This document shows, one piece after another, positions 43,898-53,982 of a stretch of DNA of 64,000 bases; position 1 is the first letter of the stretch, and the number at the start of each line of letters is the position of its first letter. Position numbers and translations under genes: made by a program. The notes below the pieces were generated by a model. The model ran no database searches. It had not been told where the DNA came from and saw nothing but the letters and a program-made list of their open reading frames with translations. This DNA is from Hahella sp050299855 (GTDB lineage: Bacteria; Pseudomonadota; Gammaproteobacteria; Pseudomonadales; Oleiphilaceae): positions 201,931-265,930 of the forward strand of contig JBNKWQ010000043.1 in the NCBI GenBank assembly GCA_050299855.1, in the 5' to 3' direction.

Positions 43898-43979
43898 CAG
43901 GTCCTCGATCCTGTTTCAGGTCTCGCTACTGGGTCAATTCACGTCTTAATAGACCTGAATTGACTATCCGAGGCGTCCA

Positions 43980-45152
43980 ATGTTTAAACACCTTCTTCTA
44001 CCCATACCTCTATTGAGGTTTCTGATTGCCATACTGACGAGCAGCCATTGTTTTGCCGGGAATCCCCAAACCGTGAACGCTCTTGCCACCAAGACTGTTG
44101 CCACGAAAATCGGCTTCCGTGAGGCGGAAGTACCTGACAGCCAGGGCAACCGGCCATTACATCTCAGTCTCTGGTATCCGGCCGGCACCATGGCGGAAGC
44201 AGACCACACAGGAGCAATATCAGAATCTATCGGCGAGAACCGGGTCTTTTATGGCGTGGCTGCGATCAGAAATGCCGAACCCGAATCGGTGCTTCATCCG
44301 CTGGTGGTGCTTTCTCATGGGTATGGCGGTAATTGGAAAAATCTGGGTTGGTTGGCGGGCGAGCTTGCCAATCAGGGTTATGTGGTCGCGGCACCGGATC
44401 ATCCGGGCACCACCACTTTTGACAGACGTCCATCTGAAGCAAAGAAGTTGTCCGAACGTCCCAACGATCTTAGCCGTATCATTACCTATTTATTGGACGC
44501 CCATGTATCGGATCAATTACCGGGCCATTTATTAGAGCCCCAGGCTCTGGCAGGCGGTATCGATCCTGAGAGAATTGCCGCCATCGGACACTCTTTAGGA
44601 GGCTGGACTGTCACAGCGCTTGCCGGAGGGCGTTTTGATATCGACCTTTTCAGCCAGGAGTGCCATAAACATCCGAACCCCCGGATTTGCGGGCTTTCTT
44701 CAGAACTGGGCATCAATCAGGAGGGAATGGTAAAGGCACCTTTGGATGGGGACCTTTCCGACTCAAGAGTACGGGCAATTGTATCTCTGGATCTGGGGCT
44801 AGCCCGGGGTTTCACTCCTGAGAGTCTCGGGGCCGTTCGCATCCCCGTGCTGGTTTTCGGTGCAGGAGTGGATATTGGGGATTTACCTGCGGACATGGAA
44901 TCCGGATATCTTGCCGCTCACTTCCCTTCAGCATCCTCCCACTATGAAAAAATAGCAGATGCGGCCCATTTCAGTTTTATGCAGCTTTGCAAACCCGGTG
45001 CTGTGGCATTGCTGGAAGAAGACTTTCCGGGAGAAGGTATTGTCTGCAAAGATGGTGGCGGGCGCAGTCGCCGGGAAATACATCGGCAAGTGGCAGATTT
45101 GACGACAAGATTTCTTGGACAGTCACTGCACTTCAGGAGAGAACAACCTTAG
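43980..45152 (+). CDS. Exported alpha/beta hydrolase (platelet-activating factor acetylhydrolase-like)
   Basis: A 390-residue protein with an N-terminal signal sequence (ending about SSHCFAG). The hydrolase core has LSHGYGGN (oxyanion segment), APDHPG and the nucleophile elbow GHSLGG, and a late His in ADAAHFSF. The overall plan resembles PAF-acetylhydrolase-like and dienelactone-hydrolase-like esterases of the envelope. Substrate unknown. It is convergent with an AraC-type regulator gene. Confidence 0.8.
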   Translation: MFKHLLLPIPLLRFLIAILTSSHCFAGNPQTVNALATKTVATKIGFREAEVPDSQGNRPLHLSLWYPAGTMAEADHTGAISESIGENRVFYGVAAIRNAEPESVLHPLVVLSHGYGGNWKNLGWLAGELANQGYVVAAPDHPGTTTFDRRPSEAKKLSERPNDLSRIITYLLDAHVSDQLPGHLLEPQALAGGIDPERIAAIGHSLGGWTVTALAGGRFDIDLFSQECHKHPNPRICGLSSELGINQEGMVKAPLDGDLSDSRVRAIVSLDLGLARGFTPESLGAVRIPVLVFGAGVDIGDLPADMESGYLAAHFPSASSHYEKIADAAHFSFMQLCKPGAVALLEEDFPGEGIVCKDGGGRSRREIHRQVADLTTRFLGQSLHFRREQP

Positions 45153-45227
45153 GCGGTAGCGCTCCTCCGTAACCACCAACCACTTTGCCGTCACCGCCAG
45201 ATGGCGGCAAAGTATCGGGAGGCGATT

Positions 45228-46349
45228 TCACTGTTCTTCCTGAAGTGCAGTATTACAGTATGCACTATTACGGTAGGCAGTTGGCGCCATGCCGACTACC
45301 CGTTGGAACTCCCGATTGAAGTTAGATTTTGTCTGAAAACCTGCTTCAAACATAACAGTGGTGACAGGATGATCGGTATCATGCAGTAGACGCTTCGCCT
45401 CTTCGACGCGGTATTCGTTCACTACCTGAGACACATTCCTGCCGAGCACACGATTAATGGCTGCGGATATCTGGCGCGACGGAATACAGGCTCTCCTGGC
45501 CAACCGATTCAGGTTCAAATCAGCATCGCGGTATAGTTGCTGCTGCCGCATCAGTTGGTCGATGGCGTCAACAATCCGGTGGTCGTCATCAGTTGCCTGC
45601 GGCTCTTCCTCCGGTAATGAATTATCACTGTCTACCGGAACGGGGCTTTCGGAAGTGTTATGAGGCGATAATTCCTGGTCTTCCGTCTCCGCAAATTCTA
45701 AACCGGTTTCCTCCTCATCCTGCGACATACTGCTCCCGATAACGACCACACCATAGACGATCACCGGCATCAGAATCAGTTGCGTCACCGCCACAATTGA
45801 GGCGGCATGCACACCCTGGTAGAAATCAAAGTCGCCTGCGATAAGCAAGTCCACTACCGCCGAGACTATCAGGGCGCAACCTGCAAGCAGAGTAGCACGG
45901 TAGGCTTGAGGTGCATCTGAAAAACGTACCGTCTGGAGAGCATCCGGCCCCCTGGCGACCAGCCGTATAAGCGCAATGCCGTATCCGAAATACAAACATG
46001 CCAGAAACAAATCCAGTGGTGGCTGCCAGATCCGCCAGGAGGCGGAAAGGATCGCGATCAATACCGTGGGAACCAAATGGGGCCAGTGCCGGATTAACGA
46101 CGCCCGCTTTAAACCGCTGAAGCAGAACCAGGCAATCGGTGGTAACAAAGAGGCCACAATCGGTAGTACAAAGCGGAAGAACCGTGCATCAAATGTCCAG
46201 CGCACCCCCACAGCCGTAACGAGAACAACGCAGGCTGTCGTGAACAGAATCGCAGGGCGCAAAGTGGGTTCGTTTTGTTTAACAAGCCGGAACAATAATA
46301 TCGCCAGTAAAAGCGCAATGACGAATGGAAGGGGAATTGCCGGCATCAT
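45228..46349 (-). CDS. AraC-family regulator with membrane sensor domain
   Basis: A 373-residue protein. Seven or so hydrophobic helices occupy residues 5-210, then an acidic linker, then an AraC DNA-binding domain with two helix-turn-helix units (LNRLARRACIPSRQISAAIN and PVTTVMFEAGFQTKSNFNREF) ending in GMAPTAYR. Regulators with this architecture sense a membrane or lipid-linked signal. Its target may be the neighbouring hydrolase gene, which ends 75 bases away on the other strand. The final codons show a 15-bp imperfect tandem duplication. Confidence 0.85.
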   Translation of the reverse strand: MMPAIPLPFVIALLLAILLFRLVKQNEPTLRPAILFTTACVVLVTAVGVRWTFDARFFRFVLPIVASLLPPIAWFCFSGLKRASLIRHWPHLVPTVLIAILSASWRIWQPPLDLFLACLYFGYGIALIRLVARGPDALQTVRFSDAPQAYRATLLAGCALIVSAVVDLLIAGDFDFYQGVHAASIVAVTQLILMPVIVYGVVVIGSSMSQDEEETGLEFAETEDQELSPHNTSESPVPVDSDNSLPEEEPQATDDDHRIVDAIDQLMRQQQLYRDADLNLNRLARRACIPSRQISAAINRVLGRNVSQVVNEYRVEEAKRLLHDTDHPVTTVMFEAGFQTKSNFNREFQRVVGMAPTAYRNSAYCNTALQEEQ

Positions 46350-46414
46350 AGATGTCTATATCCAATCACGATTATGGGCCTCTAAATAGGTGAAAAAAGA
46401 TTCAGCGTACTGAT

Positions 46415-47179
46415 TTAAGCGCCCCAGAGTTTTCCCAGTCTTTTAACGTCATCCATTAGTTTCCCCGCAGTACGACGCCCGCCCTCCATCAGAAAATCGC
46501 CCATATCATTGCGAATTGCCTTGCGAATTTCCGTCAGGGCTTCACCTCGAATTCTCATTTTGGTTCTATAGTGGGCCCGCATGTCGAGCTGTGTGAATGC
46601 CAGCGCAGCTTCTTGAGCGACTTGCTGTAATTCATCGGCAGCAACCACACGATCAAGAAATCCTGCCTGCAAGGCAGTTTCCGGGTGATATTCTTCCGCC
46701 AGTATGGCGGCTCTGGACAAATGCGCAGGTGCCAATCTTTGACGACAGATTTCTACTCCTGCTTTGGGCATGGTCAGCCCGATGGCGACTTCATTTGTGG
46801 CTATTTTGAACTCTCCCGCTGCCCCGATCCGGTGATCTACAGCCAGGAGAAGAAAAGCACCCATGGCCAAAGCATGCCCGCTACAGGCCACAATCACCGG
46901 CGTAGGAAAGGATAGCAAGCGCTCCGCCAGCTCAAACCCGCCGCGCAACATTTTGATCGTGTCCAAGTTACCCCGTTTCAGCACTTTCAGATCAAAACCC
47001 GCACTGAACACACCTTCGCGCCCGGTGAGTATTACCACCACCTTCTCTTTCTGAGCCGTGTCCAGCGCGTCCTGAAGTTCGTTTAACATTTGCGGTGATT
47101 GTACATTGGACTTGCCATCGTCCATCGTGATTCTTAACACCCGTTCTTCAGGCTTATCAATTTTCACTAAGGAATCCAT
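46415..47179 (-). CDS. Enoyl-CoA hydratase/isomerase (crotonase) family protein
   Basis: A 254-residue crotonase. The oxyanion-hole segments are GREGVFSAGFDLK and CSGHALAMGAFLLLAVD, and KAGVEICRQRL follows. The usual catalytic Glu positions are replaced in part, so the exact reaction (hydratase, isomerase or other) cannot be told. Such proteins act on acyl-CoA esters. The gene stands alone. Confidence 0.85.
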   Translation of the reverse strand: MDSLVKIDKPEERVLRITMDDGKSNVQSPQMLNELQDALDTAQKEKVVVILTGREGVFSAGFDLKVLKRGNLDTIKMLRGGFELAERLLSFPTPVIVACSGHALAMGAFLLLAVDHRIGAAGEFKIATNEVAIGLTMPKAGVEICRQRLAPAHLSRAAILAEEYHPETALQAGFLDRVVAADELQQVAQEAALAFTQLDMRAHYRTKMRIRGEALTEIRKAIRNDMGDFLMEGGRRTAGKLMDDVKRLGKLWGA

Positions 47180-47266
47180 ATGCGGCCTCTATCCTGATTA
47201 GCTGAAGAGATGTACGAGATTAACCGGAAATCATTAGCGGACAACTCTCTTGATATGACGGGAGGG

Positions 47267-47710
47267 TCAACAGTCCCTGGCGAGCAGCGTCAGCGTTTTA
47301 TCATCCCGGCGCCCTCCACAATACTTATCAATTGCCTCCTTAAACAGTGTATTGTCCGGAGCCACGAAATCAAACAAGGTCATGGAGGAGCAGAATTTGA
47401 GGTCATCCGGATAGCCAAAAATCACGGATACCGTCAATCCATCAAGCTCCAGCAATGCCTCTACACATTCCTGTAGTCGAGGGCCCAGCACAGGATGGGA
47501 GAGGTATGCCCTGGCCTCTGCCACACTCTTAATAGCGTAATAGGCAGCTGTTGAACTAAACCCCAGACCGGCAAATTGTGGGAACACGAACCACATCCAG
47601 TGTGATCGTTTCTTGCCTGCACGTAGTTCTGATAATACCGTACTGTAGATGCCGTCTTGGGCTTCGACGAAACGCTCCAGCTGAAATTCATCATTATTAG
47701 TCATCGTCAT
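47267..47710 (-). CDS. DUF1810 family protein
   Basis: A 147-residue soluble protein of the DUF1810 family, with the typical LERFVEAQDGIYSTVLSELR and KRSHWMWFVFPQ blocks and a LSHPVLGPRLQECVEALL segment. Some members are linked to calpastatin-like annotation, but no function is known. Confidence 0.9.
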   Translation of the reverse strand: MTMTNNDEFQLERFVEAQDGIYSTVLSELRAGKKRSHWMWFVFPQFAGLGFSSTAAYYAIKSVAEARAYLSHPVLGPRLQECVEALLELDGLTVSVIFGYPDDLKFCSSMTLFDFVAPDNTLFKEAIDKYCGGRRDDKTLTLLARDC

Positions 47711-47763
47711 TTGGGGCCCTCCAAAATAGCTGATCTGGCCTCTTATCTATTCACAACGCCTTT

Positions 47764-47814
47764 TCAACCTTCATGACTTTTCAACCTTCATGACTGCTCA
47801 ACCTTCATGACTTT
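47764..47814. repeat. 17-bp tandem repeat spanning the chemoreceptor stop codon
   Basis: Three head-to-tail copies of TCAACCTTCATGACTTT (47764-47780, 47781-47797 with a TGC ending, 47798-47814). The stop codon of the chemoreceptor gene (47788-47790) lies in the middle copy, so its last codons are repeated downstream. Confidence 0.9.
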
Positions 47815-49272
47815 GACTAATTGATCCAATGTGTTGGCTTGGTCATGAATCGACTTACTGCTGGCCGCAACCTTCCCGGCTATCTGTGAAGTATCCCGGG
47901 TGAGATTGCGCATTTCCTGTAGATTATCATTCATGGATTCAACGGTAACGCCCTGTTGTTCTACAGCTGTGGCAATCAATGTGTTCTTATCCAGAATATT
48001 CCTGACAAGGCTTTTCACACCTGTCAGCAGTTCCACCGTATTTTGTGCTCCGTCCATACACTTTTCAGCATCTTCACAGCCTTCCAGAATACCGTCACCC
48101 ACTTGTTGCTCTAATACCCGAATGGCCTGGACAGTGGTGCCGATGCCCTCACTGGCAGAATAGGCTCTGGTCGCCAGTGAGCGCACTTCATCAGCGACCA
48201 CGGCAAAGCCTCGTCCTTGCTCACCAGCTCGAGCTGCTTCAATCGCTGCATTCAGGGCCAGGAGATTGGTTTGCTCTGAAATGCTGGTAATTTCACCAGT
48301 GGAGGACTGAATTTTCTGGGTATCTTCATTCAATTGCTTTGTCAGATTCGCCAGTGAATCCACCGATGTCCTGAGCTTGGCAATGGCCACTTTGGAGCTC
48401 TCAGCCTCAATTAACCCGGATTGGGTTCCAGCATCAGCCTCACCCGACATCTCCCGAGTCTCTTCAGCATACTGAGCCACCTGCTTGGCCGCTTCCAGCA
48501 TTTGCAGCATGGAGTCCGCCACTGTCTCGGTCTGGTCCGCCTGGCGGGACATTTGCTCACGGGTACGGTCGGAATATTGTGACAACAGGCCGACCTCCTC
48601 CTGCAATGTCGCCACGGCATTGATAATCTGCATCATCGCGCTCTGGTAGCTCTGCTGCATCTGGTTAAACGCTGACGCCATCTGGCCGACTTCATCATCG
48701 CTATCTATCGGCACCCGCAAGGTCAGATCACCCTCACTCTGAGCCAGCAGCATCACTGACCTCAACCGATCAATATGACGCACGATAAAAGAGATCAACA
48801 ACTGCGAGGCGACCAACAGCACACACATCAGCACCAGCACAATCCCCGCATAGGCCGGCGCTTGTTGCTTGAACACTGACCACAACCCTGGTGCTGAGGT
48901 ATAGACAACATTCACCTGACCTTCGGCGTCCCGAACGTAGGCAGCTACCTTGTCAGGTGTGTCTGTCAACAAACTGTCACGCTCAGCCACAATCACCTGG
49001 GGAAGGCTGCTAGCCGTGGCGCTGATGGTGTGCAATGTAGCGGCACCAAAGGCATATTTCGGTACCTCACTCAGGGGATACACCTGAAACTGCTCCTGGC
49101 CTGATTCCCGTCTTTCAGTCAGGGATAAATTCAACTTCCCGGAGACAAGCGCTATACCGCTATCATGGGAAATATTGATTGCTGCCAACACCAGTGCCAA
49201 GCTAATAGCAAAGGACACCATATTGACCAGCCAAAACTTGTATTTAAGATCTACGTTCGTGAGCCAGGACAT
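47788..49272 (-). CDS. Methyl-accepting chemotaxis protein
   Basis: About 494 residues from the ATG at 49272. It has an N-terminal membrane helix, a short periplasmic part of about 110 residues, a second membrane helix (IVLVLMCVLLVASQLLISFIV), a HAMP domain, and a cytoplasmic signalling domain with the hairpin-tip motif EQTNLLALNAAIEAARAGEQ and GFAVVADEVRSLA. It passes ligand signals to CheA/CheW. The ligand cannot be inferred. Confidence 0.95.
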   Translation of the reverse strand: MSWLTNVDLKYKFWLVNMVSFAISLALVLAAINISHDSGIALVSGKLNLSLTERRESGQEQFQVYPLSEVPKYAFGAATLHTISATASSLPQVIVAERDSLLTDTPDKVAAYVRDAEGQVNVVYTSAPGLWSVFKQQAPAYAGIVLVLMCVLLVASQLLISFIVRHIDRLRSVMLLAQSEGDLTLRVPIDSDDEVGQMASAFNQMQQSYQSAMMQIINAVATLQEEVGLLSQYSDRTREQMSRQADQTETVADSMLQMLEAAKQVAQYAEETREMSGEADAGTQSGLIEAESSKVAIAKLRTSVDSLANLTKQLNEDTQKIQSSTGEITSISEQTNLLALNAAIEAARAGEQGRGFAVVADEVRSLATRAYSASEGIGTTVQAIRVLEQQVGDGILEGCEDAEKCMDGAQNTVELLTGVKSLVRNILDKNTLIATAVEQQGVTVESMNDNLQEMRNLTRDTSQIAGKVAASSKSIHDQANTLDQLVKVMKVEQS

Positions 49273-49536
49273 TACAACCACCAGCTTGAATTAGTACATT
49301 TTTCCCGACAGATCTGCCAGGGGGGACTAGCCGGGAGTGTAATATGATGGGCAAAATATATATTGATCTGGGTCGATATTTGAGCAGGTTGTTCCGGTTT
49401 ACCTGGGTAACTGCTAACACACCTCCATGCTTCTCTATGATCAGCCCTATTCATTCATCTTAAACCGATAATGCATCGATCAATTGACATCACTCTGTCC
49501 TGATTTTATGTTGCCTTAAGGCAAGAGAATCTACTG

Positions 49537-50115
49537 ATGGATATCAGGAGCAGAACCATTAATAAAATGCCGGCAACACGACAGGATGACCAAGTTGCAT
49601 CTGGCCAGGAGATTAAAGCTTATAATCCAGCGGCGGAGCAGCCCGCACCTGTGTCTACACCACCCTCTGAGCAGGACTACCGCCAGAGCCTTCAGCGCCT
49701 GGAACGGTTTACTGCCTGGATGGACAGCCAATATCGGATTCCCGGCACCTCTATCAAATTTGGTTGGGATGTGTTGATCGGTTTTGTCCCGATACTTGGA
49801 GATTTGATCGCCTTGGCTCTCTCAGGCTATGTGTTGCTGGAAGCACGCAAAATCGGCGCACCCGCGATGGTCATTCGCAAAATGCTGCGTAATATCGCTG
49901 TAGATTTTGTTGGTGGACTGGCACCGGTCGTGGGAGATGTTTTCGATATTTATTTCCGCTCCTGTACGCGAAATCTAGTATTACTCAAAGACTATATTCA
50001 TGCTCAACTGGACCCGCCTAAAGCCGATACAGGCTTTCCCTGGTTGTGGTTTGCGCTGGCCGCCGCCGCGTCAGTCTTTTTCGTGATCTACTGGCTGTCC
50101 ACCCCGGCGAGTTAG
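49537..50115 (+). CDS. DUF4112 family membrane protein
   Basis: A 192-residue protein with a disordered N-terminal third, the DUF4112 core (RIPGTSIKFGWDVLIGFVPILGD... and a second GGLAPVVGDVFD block, which are internal repeats), and a final membrane helix (WFALAAAASVFFVIYWL). The function is unknown. A hairpin (50116-50133) and a long tandem repeat follow the stop. Confidence 0.85.
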   Translation: MDIRSRTINKMPATRQDDQVASGQEIKAYNPAAEQPAPVSTPPSEQDYRQSLQRLERFTAWMDSQYRIPGTSIKFGWDVLIGFVPILGDLIALALSGYVLLEARKIGAPAMVIRKMLRNIAVDFVGGLAPVVGDVFDIYFRSCTRNLVLLKDYIHAQLDPPKADTGFPWLWFALAAAASVFFVIYWLSTPAS

Positions 50116-50133
50116 CCCCGGCATTTTCCGGGG
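50116..50133 (+). terminator. Hairpin after the DUF4112 gene
   Basis: Stem CCCCGG (50116-50121) and CCGGGG (50128-50133) with a 6-nt loop, directly after the stop codon. No T run follows, so termination may be weak. Confidence 0.55.
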
Positions 50134-50154
50134 ACGCAATCACAACTCACGACG

Positions 50155-50271
50155 CTTTTTTATCGCGACAGTCTCTTGTTACAACAGTTTTTTATCACGA
50201 CAGTAATTTATTACAACGATCTTTTATTACAACAGTCTTTTATTTCAGCAGTCTTTTATTACAACAACAGT
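50155..50271. repeat. Seven-unit 16-bp tandem repeat
   Basis: Units of about 16 bp resembling CTTTTATTACAACAGT start at 50155, 50173, 50189, 50205, 50221, 50237 and 50253, with changes in each and two longer end units. The array lies between the DUF4112 gene and the exporter operon. Confidence 0.85.
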
Positions 50272-50333
50272 AGTTTACTAGGTAAGTCTCATCTTCAGGA
50301 TCTGGTTTCGACTTCAGGAGTCTTTAATTTTCA

Positions 50334-52142
50334 ATGCGAGTTTTTTGGGAACTGCGATATTACTTCAAGGCCAACCAGAGACAGTACTGGACCGCCGTGA
50401 GCCTGTTGACCATAGTGGCCTTGCTATTGATGGTGCCGCCTAAGCTTATCGGTAGTATTGTTGATGCCATAGCCACCAACACACTGGATCGGGTAACACT
50501 GACCAACACCGCTGCATATCTGTTTGCATTGGCGATTCTGGTCTATATCGCCAGAGTTCTATGGCGCATTTTCCTCTTTGGCGCTTCCCACAAACTGGCA
50601 GCAGAAACCCGTCATCGGTTGTATCGGCACTGGCTCCGGCTTTCCCCCTCCTACTTCCAGCATAACAAGTTGGGCGATCTTATGGCTCACGCAACCAATG
50701 ATGTCGAAGCGCTGCAGATGACCGCAGGCGAAGGCATTTTGGCTGCCTTTGATGGTTTGCTGACCGGATTAATAGTGCTGGTAATGATGACCTTCACCAT
50801 CAGCTGGGAGCTGACAATTGCCGCGCTGATTCCCTGGCCCATTGCCGCCATATTCATGTACCACTTCGGCCGCGAACTGCATGAGGGTTTCGCCAGTGCC
50901 CAGGCTTCTTTTGGGGAACTGACGGACATTGGGCAGGAGACCGTCTCGGGTGTACGCACCATCAAATCCTATGGGCTGGAGTCGTCTACCCAGGCCAACT
51001 ATAACGCTATTGCCGGGGCCTCGTCTGACGCCTACATGAAAGTAGCCCGGACAGACGCCAAGTATCACCCAACCATCGTCATCACCATCGGCTCCTCTTT
51101 TCTGATGTCCATGATTTATGGCGGATGGTTAATTATTCAGCAGCGCCTCACCCTCGGCCAACTGACCAGTTTTACCATGTATCTGGGTTACATGATCTGG
51201 CCCATGTTCGCGTTTGGCTGGATGCTGAACATTGCCGAAAGAGGTTCTGCGGCCTTTAAACGGATTTCTCGGTTGCTTGCAGAAAAACCGGACATTGAGG
51301 ATACCGGGACCATCCGGACGATTCCGACTGCAGATCTTAACGTCCGTATCTGCGGCTTTCACTACCCCGGCCACAACGAACAGGCCGTTATTAAGAACAT
51401 ACAGTTCAGGCTCCCTGAATCTCATATATTAGGACTCACCGGGCCGACTGGCAGCGGCAAATCCACCTTGCTGCGTTTGATCCTGCGGGAATACGAAGCC
51501 GCAGACAACGCCTGCAACGAAAGCGCTGTAAACACCGAAACTACTCGAGGTGTCGATATACAAAGCGCAGATATTCAATGGGGAGGAATTGAGGTTCAGG
51601 ACATCCAATTGGCAGCGCTACGCCAGATGATCGCCTATGTTCCGCAGGAACCGTTCCTGTTCAGCACCAGCATTCGGGAAAATTTGTTGCTCGGTCATCC
51701 AGGTGCTTCTGAGGCAGACTTGTGGAAAGTCATCGATATTGCAGCCCTGAAAGAGGACATCGACACCCTTCCCAAAGGTTTGGATACCCTGGTGGGAGAG
51801 CGTGGTGTGACCCTTTCCGGCGGCCAGAAACAGCGGGTGGCTCTGGCGCAGGCGTTATTGCGAGAAGCGCCCGTGCTGATTCTGGATGACGCCCTATCCG
51901 CCGTGGATACAGGTACGGAAACCAGTATTCTCAATCATCTGAAAGCCGGTACACGACAACAGACAACCATTATCGTTTCCCATCGCCTCTCTGCCCTGCG
52001 CCATGCCAACCAGATACTGGTGATAGAAGACGGTGAAATTCGCGAACAGGGAACTCATGCAGAACTGGTGGCAAGACAAGACTGGTACGCGAAGATCTAT
52101 GCATTACAACAAATTGAAACTGAACTGGACCGGAGTCGCTGA
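50334..52142 (+). CDS. mdlA: ABC exporter half-transporter, MdlA-like
   Basis: A 602-residue half-transporter: six membrane helices in the first 300 residues and a nucleotide-binding domain with GPTGSGKST, the signature LSGGQKQR and Walker B LILDDALSAVD. The residue after the Walker B aspartate is Asp instead of the catalytic Glu, so this site is degenerate; E. coli MdlA has the same feature. It pairs with the next gene, whose start overlaps its stop by one base (TGATG). Substrate unknown. Confidence 0.9.
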   Translation: MRVFWELRYYFKANQRQYWTAVSLLTIVALLLMVPPKLIGSIVDAIATNTLDRVTLTNTAAYLFALAILVYIARVLWRIFLFGASHKLAAETRHRLYRHWLRLSPSYFQHNKLGDLMAHATNDVEALQMTAGEGILAAFDGLLTGLIVLVMMTFTISWELTIAALIPWPIAAIFMYHFGRELHEGFASAQASFGELTDIGQETVSGVRTIKSYGLESSTQANYNAIAGASSDAYMKVARTDAKYHPTIVITIGSSFLMSMIYGGWLIIQQRLTLGQLTSFTMYLGYMIWPMFAFGWMLNIAERGSAAFKRISRLLAEKPDIEDTGTIRTIPTADLNVRICGFHYPGHNEQAVIKNIQFRLPESHILGLTGPTGSGKSTLLRLILREYEAADNACNESAVNTETTRGVDIQSADIQWGGIEVQDIQLAALRQMIAYVPQEPFLFSTSIRENLLLGHPGASEADLWKVIDIAALKEDIDTLPKGLDTLVGERGVTLSGGQKQRVALAQALLREAPVLILDDALSAVDTGTETSILNHLKAGTRQQTTIIVSHRLSALRHANQILVIEDGEIREQGTHAELVARQDWYAKIYALQQIETELDRSR

Positions 52143-53875
52143 TGCACTGGCAGGTTTTTAAGCGATTACTCCAGTTCAGTCTGGTACACAAAAACCTCTG
52201 GCTGGCGGGCATTGCCACTTTGATTATTGCCACCCTCTGCGACGTGGCCGGGCCCTACCTGATCAAGCTGTTTATAGATGATCATCTGACCCAGGGAGTT
52301 TATCTCAATAATGAAACCCTGTTGCTGCTGGGTCTCTACATTGCCGCCATGTTATTGGGTGCCGTCGGCCACTATGCGCAATCGTTGCTGTTCAGCCGTG
52401 TCGCCCTGTCGGTGGTGCAGACCCTCAGGGAACGCGTATTTGATGCCGTTATCCACCGACCTGTCGCCTACTTTGACACCACGTCCACCGGCGCCATCGT
52501 CTCCCGTCTAACCAACGATTCCGAAGCCATCAAAGAGCTGTTCCTGAGTGTCATCGCCACCTTTATCCAGAATCTGGTGCTGGTGACCGGGATATTTATC
52601 ATGATGGCTATTCTCGATATCCGGCTGATGCTGGTCAGTGCCGTCGTTCTGCCGCTGATCATGTTGGCCATGTGGAGTTACCAGCGGCTGAGTACGCCGC
52701 TGTTTCAGAAGGTGCGTTCTCTGTTGAGCGATATTAATGCCCGATTGCATGAATCCCTTAACGGCATGTCCATTATCCAGTCCCTTAATCAGCAGGAGAA
52801 CTTTGCCGGGCAATTTGGGGACACCGTGCAACAGCACTTTACCTGGCGGGTGAAAAACGTGCGCCTGGACGGCCTGATGCTGCGTGCCCTGGTGGATTTT
52901 CTCAGCATGCTGACGCTGGCCGCAATCGTCTATTTCTTTGGCCTGGCCTCCTTGGAACAAAGTGTTGAAATCGGTGTGCTTTATGCCTTTATCAATTACC
53001 TCGGCCGCTTTGTGGAACCCTTAATCGAACTCACCCAGCGATTGAATATCATGCAACAGTCACTGGTTGCCGGAGAACGTGTATTTGAGCTACTGGACGC
53101 ACCTGTTGAAGCGGATTCCGGAGACAAGAGCATAACCCGCGGAAGTATTGAGGCTAGCCATCTCAGCTTCAGCTATGACGGCGAAACGCCCATTCTGGAT
53201 GACCTGTCCTTTCAGGTAAAACCCGGCCAGATGCTGGGCATCGTCGGTCGCACCGGCAGCGGTAAAAGTACGCTGACACAACTACTGCTGCGGTTTTATC
53301 CGGTCGCTACGAACATGTTGAGGATTGACGATACCCCCCTTCCCGACATCCGCCGGGAAAGTCTGCGCCAGGCCGTGTGCATGGTGGAACAAGAGCCTTT
53401 CCTTTTTCAGGGAACACTGGCCGAGAACCTGAATATGGGGCAAACGTTTTCGCCCGAGGCTTTGGCTTCGGCACTGGAAAAGGTGGGCCTGGGTAATCTG
53501 CTAAAACGCCTGCCCAAGGGGATTAACACGGTCTTGGGTGAACGCGGCAGTCGTCTGTCCAATGGGGAACGTCATCTGGTCGCCATTGCCCGTGCTTTGC
53601 TGCGGGAGCCTAAGGTGCTGATTTTGGATGAAGCAACCGCTACCGTGGATTCCGCAAGTGAAGCCCTGGTGCAACGCACTATCCAGCGTCTGCGGGGCAA
53701 CCTGACGCTGATCGTGATCGCTCATCGGCTTTCGACCATTAAAGATGCCGACAATATCCTGGTGCTGCATCATGGCCGATTGGTGGAAGAAGGGAGTCAT
53801 CGCCAGTTGCTGGAGAAACAGGGCTTGTACGAGCATTTGTACAGCATTCAGACCGCGCACCTGGCCTTGGATTGA
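52142..53875 (+). CDS. mdlB: ABC exporter half-transporter, MdlB-like
   Basis: A 577-residue half-transporter with six membrane helices and a nucleotide-binding domain: GRTGSGKST, signature LSNGERHL (a variant of LSGGQ), and Walker B LILDEATATVD with the normal catalytic Glu. Together with the MdlA-like partner it makes a heterodimer with one canonical and one degenerate ATP site. It is translationally coupled to the upstream gene. Confidence 0.9.
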   Translation: MHWQVFKRLLQFSLVHKNLWLAGIATLIIATLCDVAGPYLIKLFIDDHLTQGVYLNNETLLLLGLYIAAMLLGAVGHYAQSLLFSRVALSVVQTLRERVFDAVIHRPVAYFDTTSTGAIVSRLTNDSEAIKELFLSVIATFIQNLVLVTGIFIMMAILDIRLMLVSAVVLPLIMLAMWSYQRLSTPLFQKVRSLLSDINARLHESLNGMSIIQSLNQQENFAGQFGDTVQQHFTWRVKNVRLDGLMLRALVDFLSMLTLAAIVYFFGLASLEQSVEIGVLYAFINYLGRFVEPLIELTQRLNIMQQSLVAGERVFELLDAPVEADSGDKSITRGSIEASHLSFSYDGETPILDDLSFQVKPGQMLGIVGRTGSGKSTLTQLLLRFYPVATNMLRIDDTPLPDIRRESLRQAVCMVEQEPFLFQGTLAENLNMGQTFSPEALASALEKVGLGNLLKRLPKGINTVLGERGSRLSNGERHLVAIARALLREPKVLILDEATATVDSASEALVQRTIQRLRGNLTLIVIAHRLSTIKDADNILVLHHGRLVEEGSHRQLLEKQGLYEHLYSIQTAHLALD

Positions 53876-53982
53876 AGAAGGGCACAGAACCGGGTAACGC
53901 GATCAATCGCCCGGTCAAAGCATGAATCACCTTCACTGGTTTCCAGTGTCACACTCGGGAGTTGCCCAGGCGGTTTCCGTCA

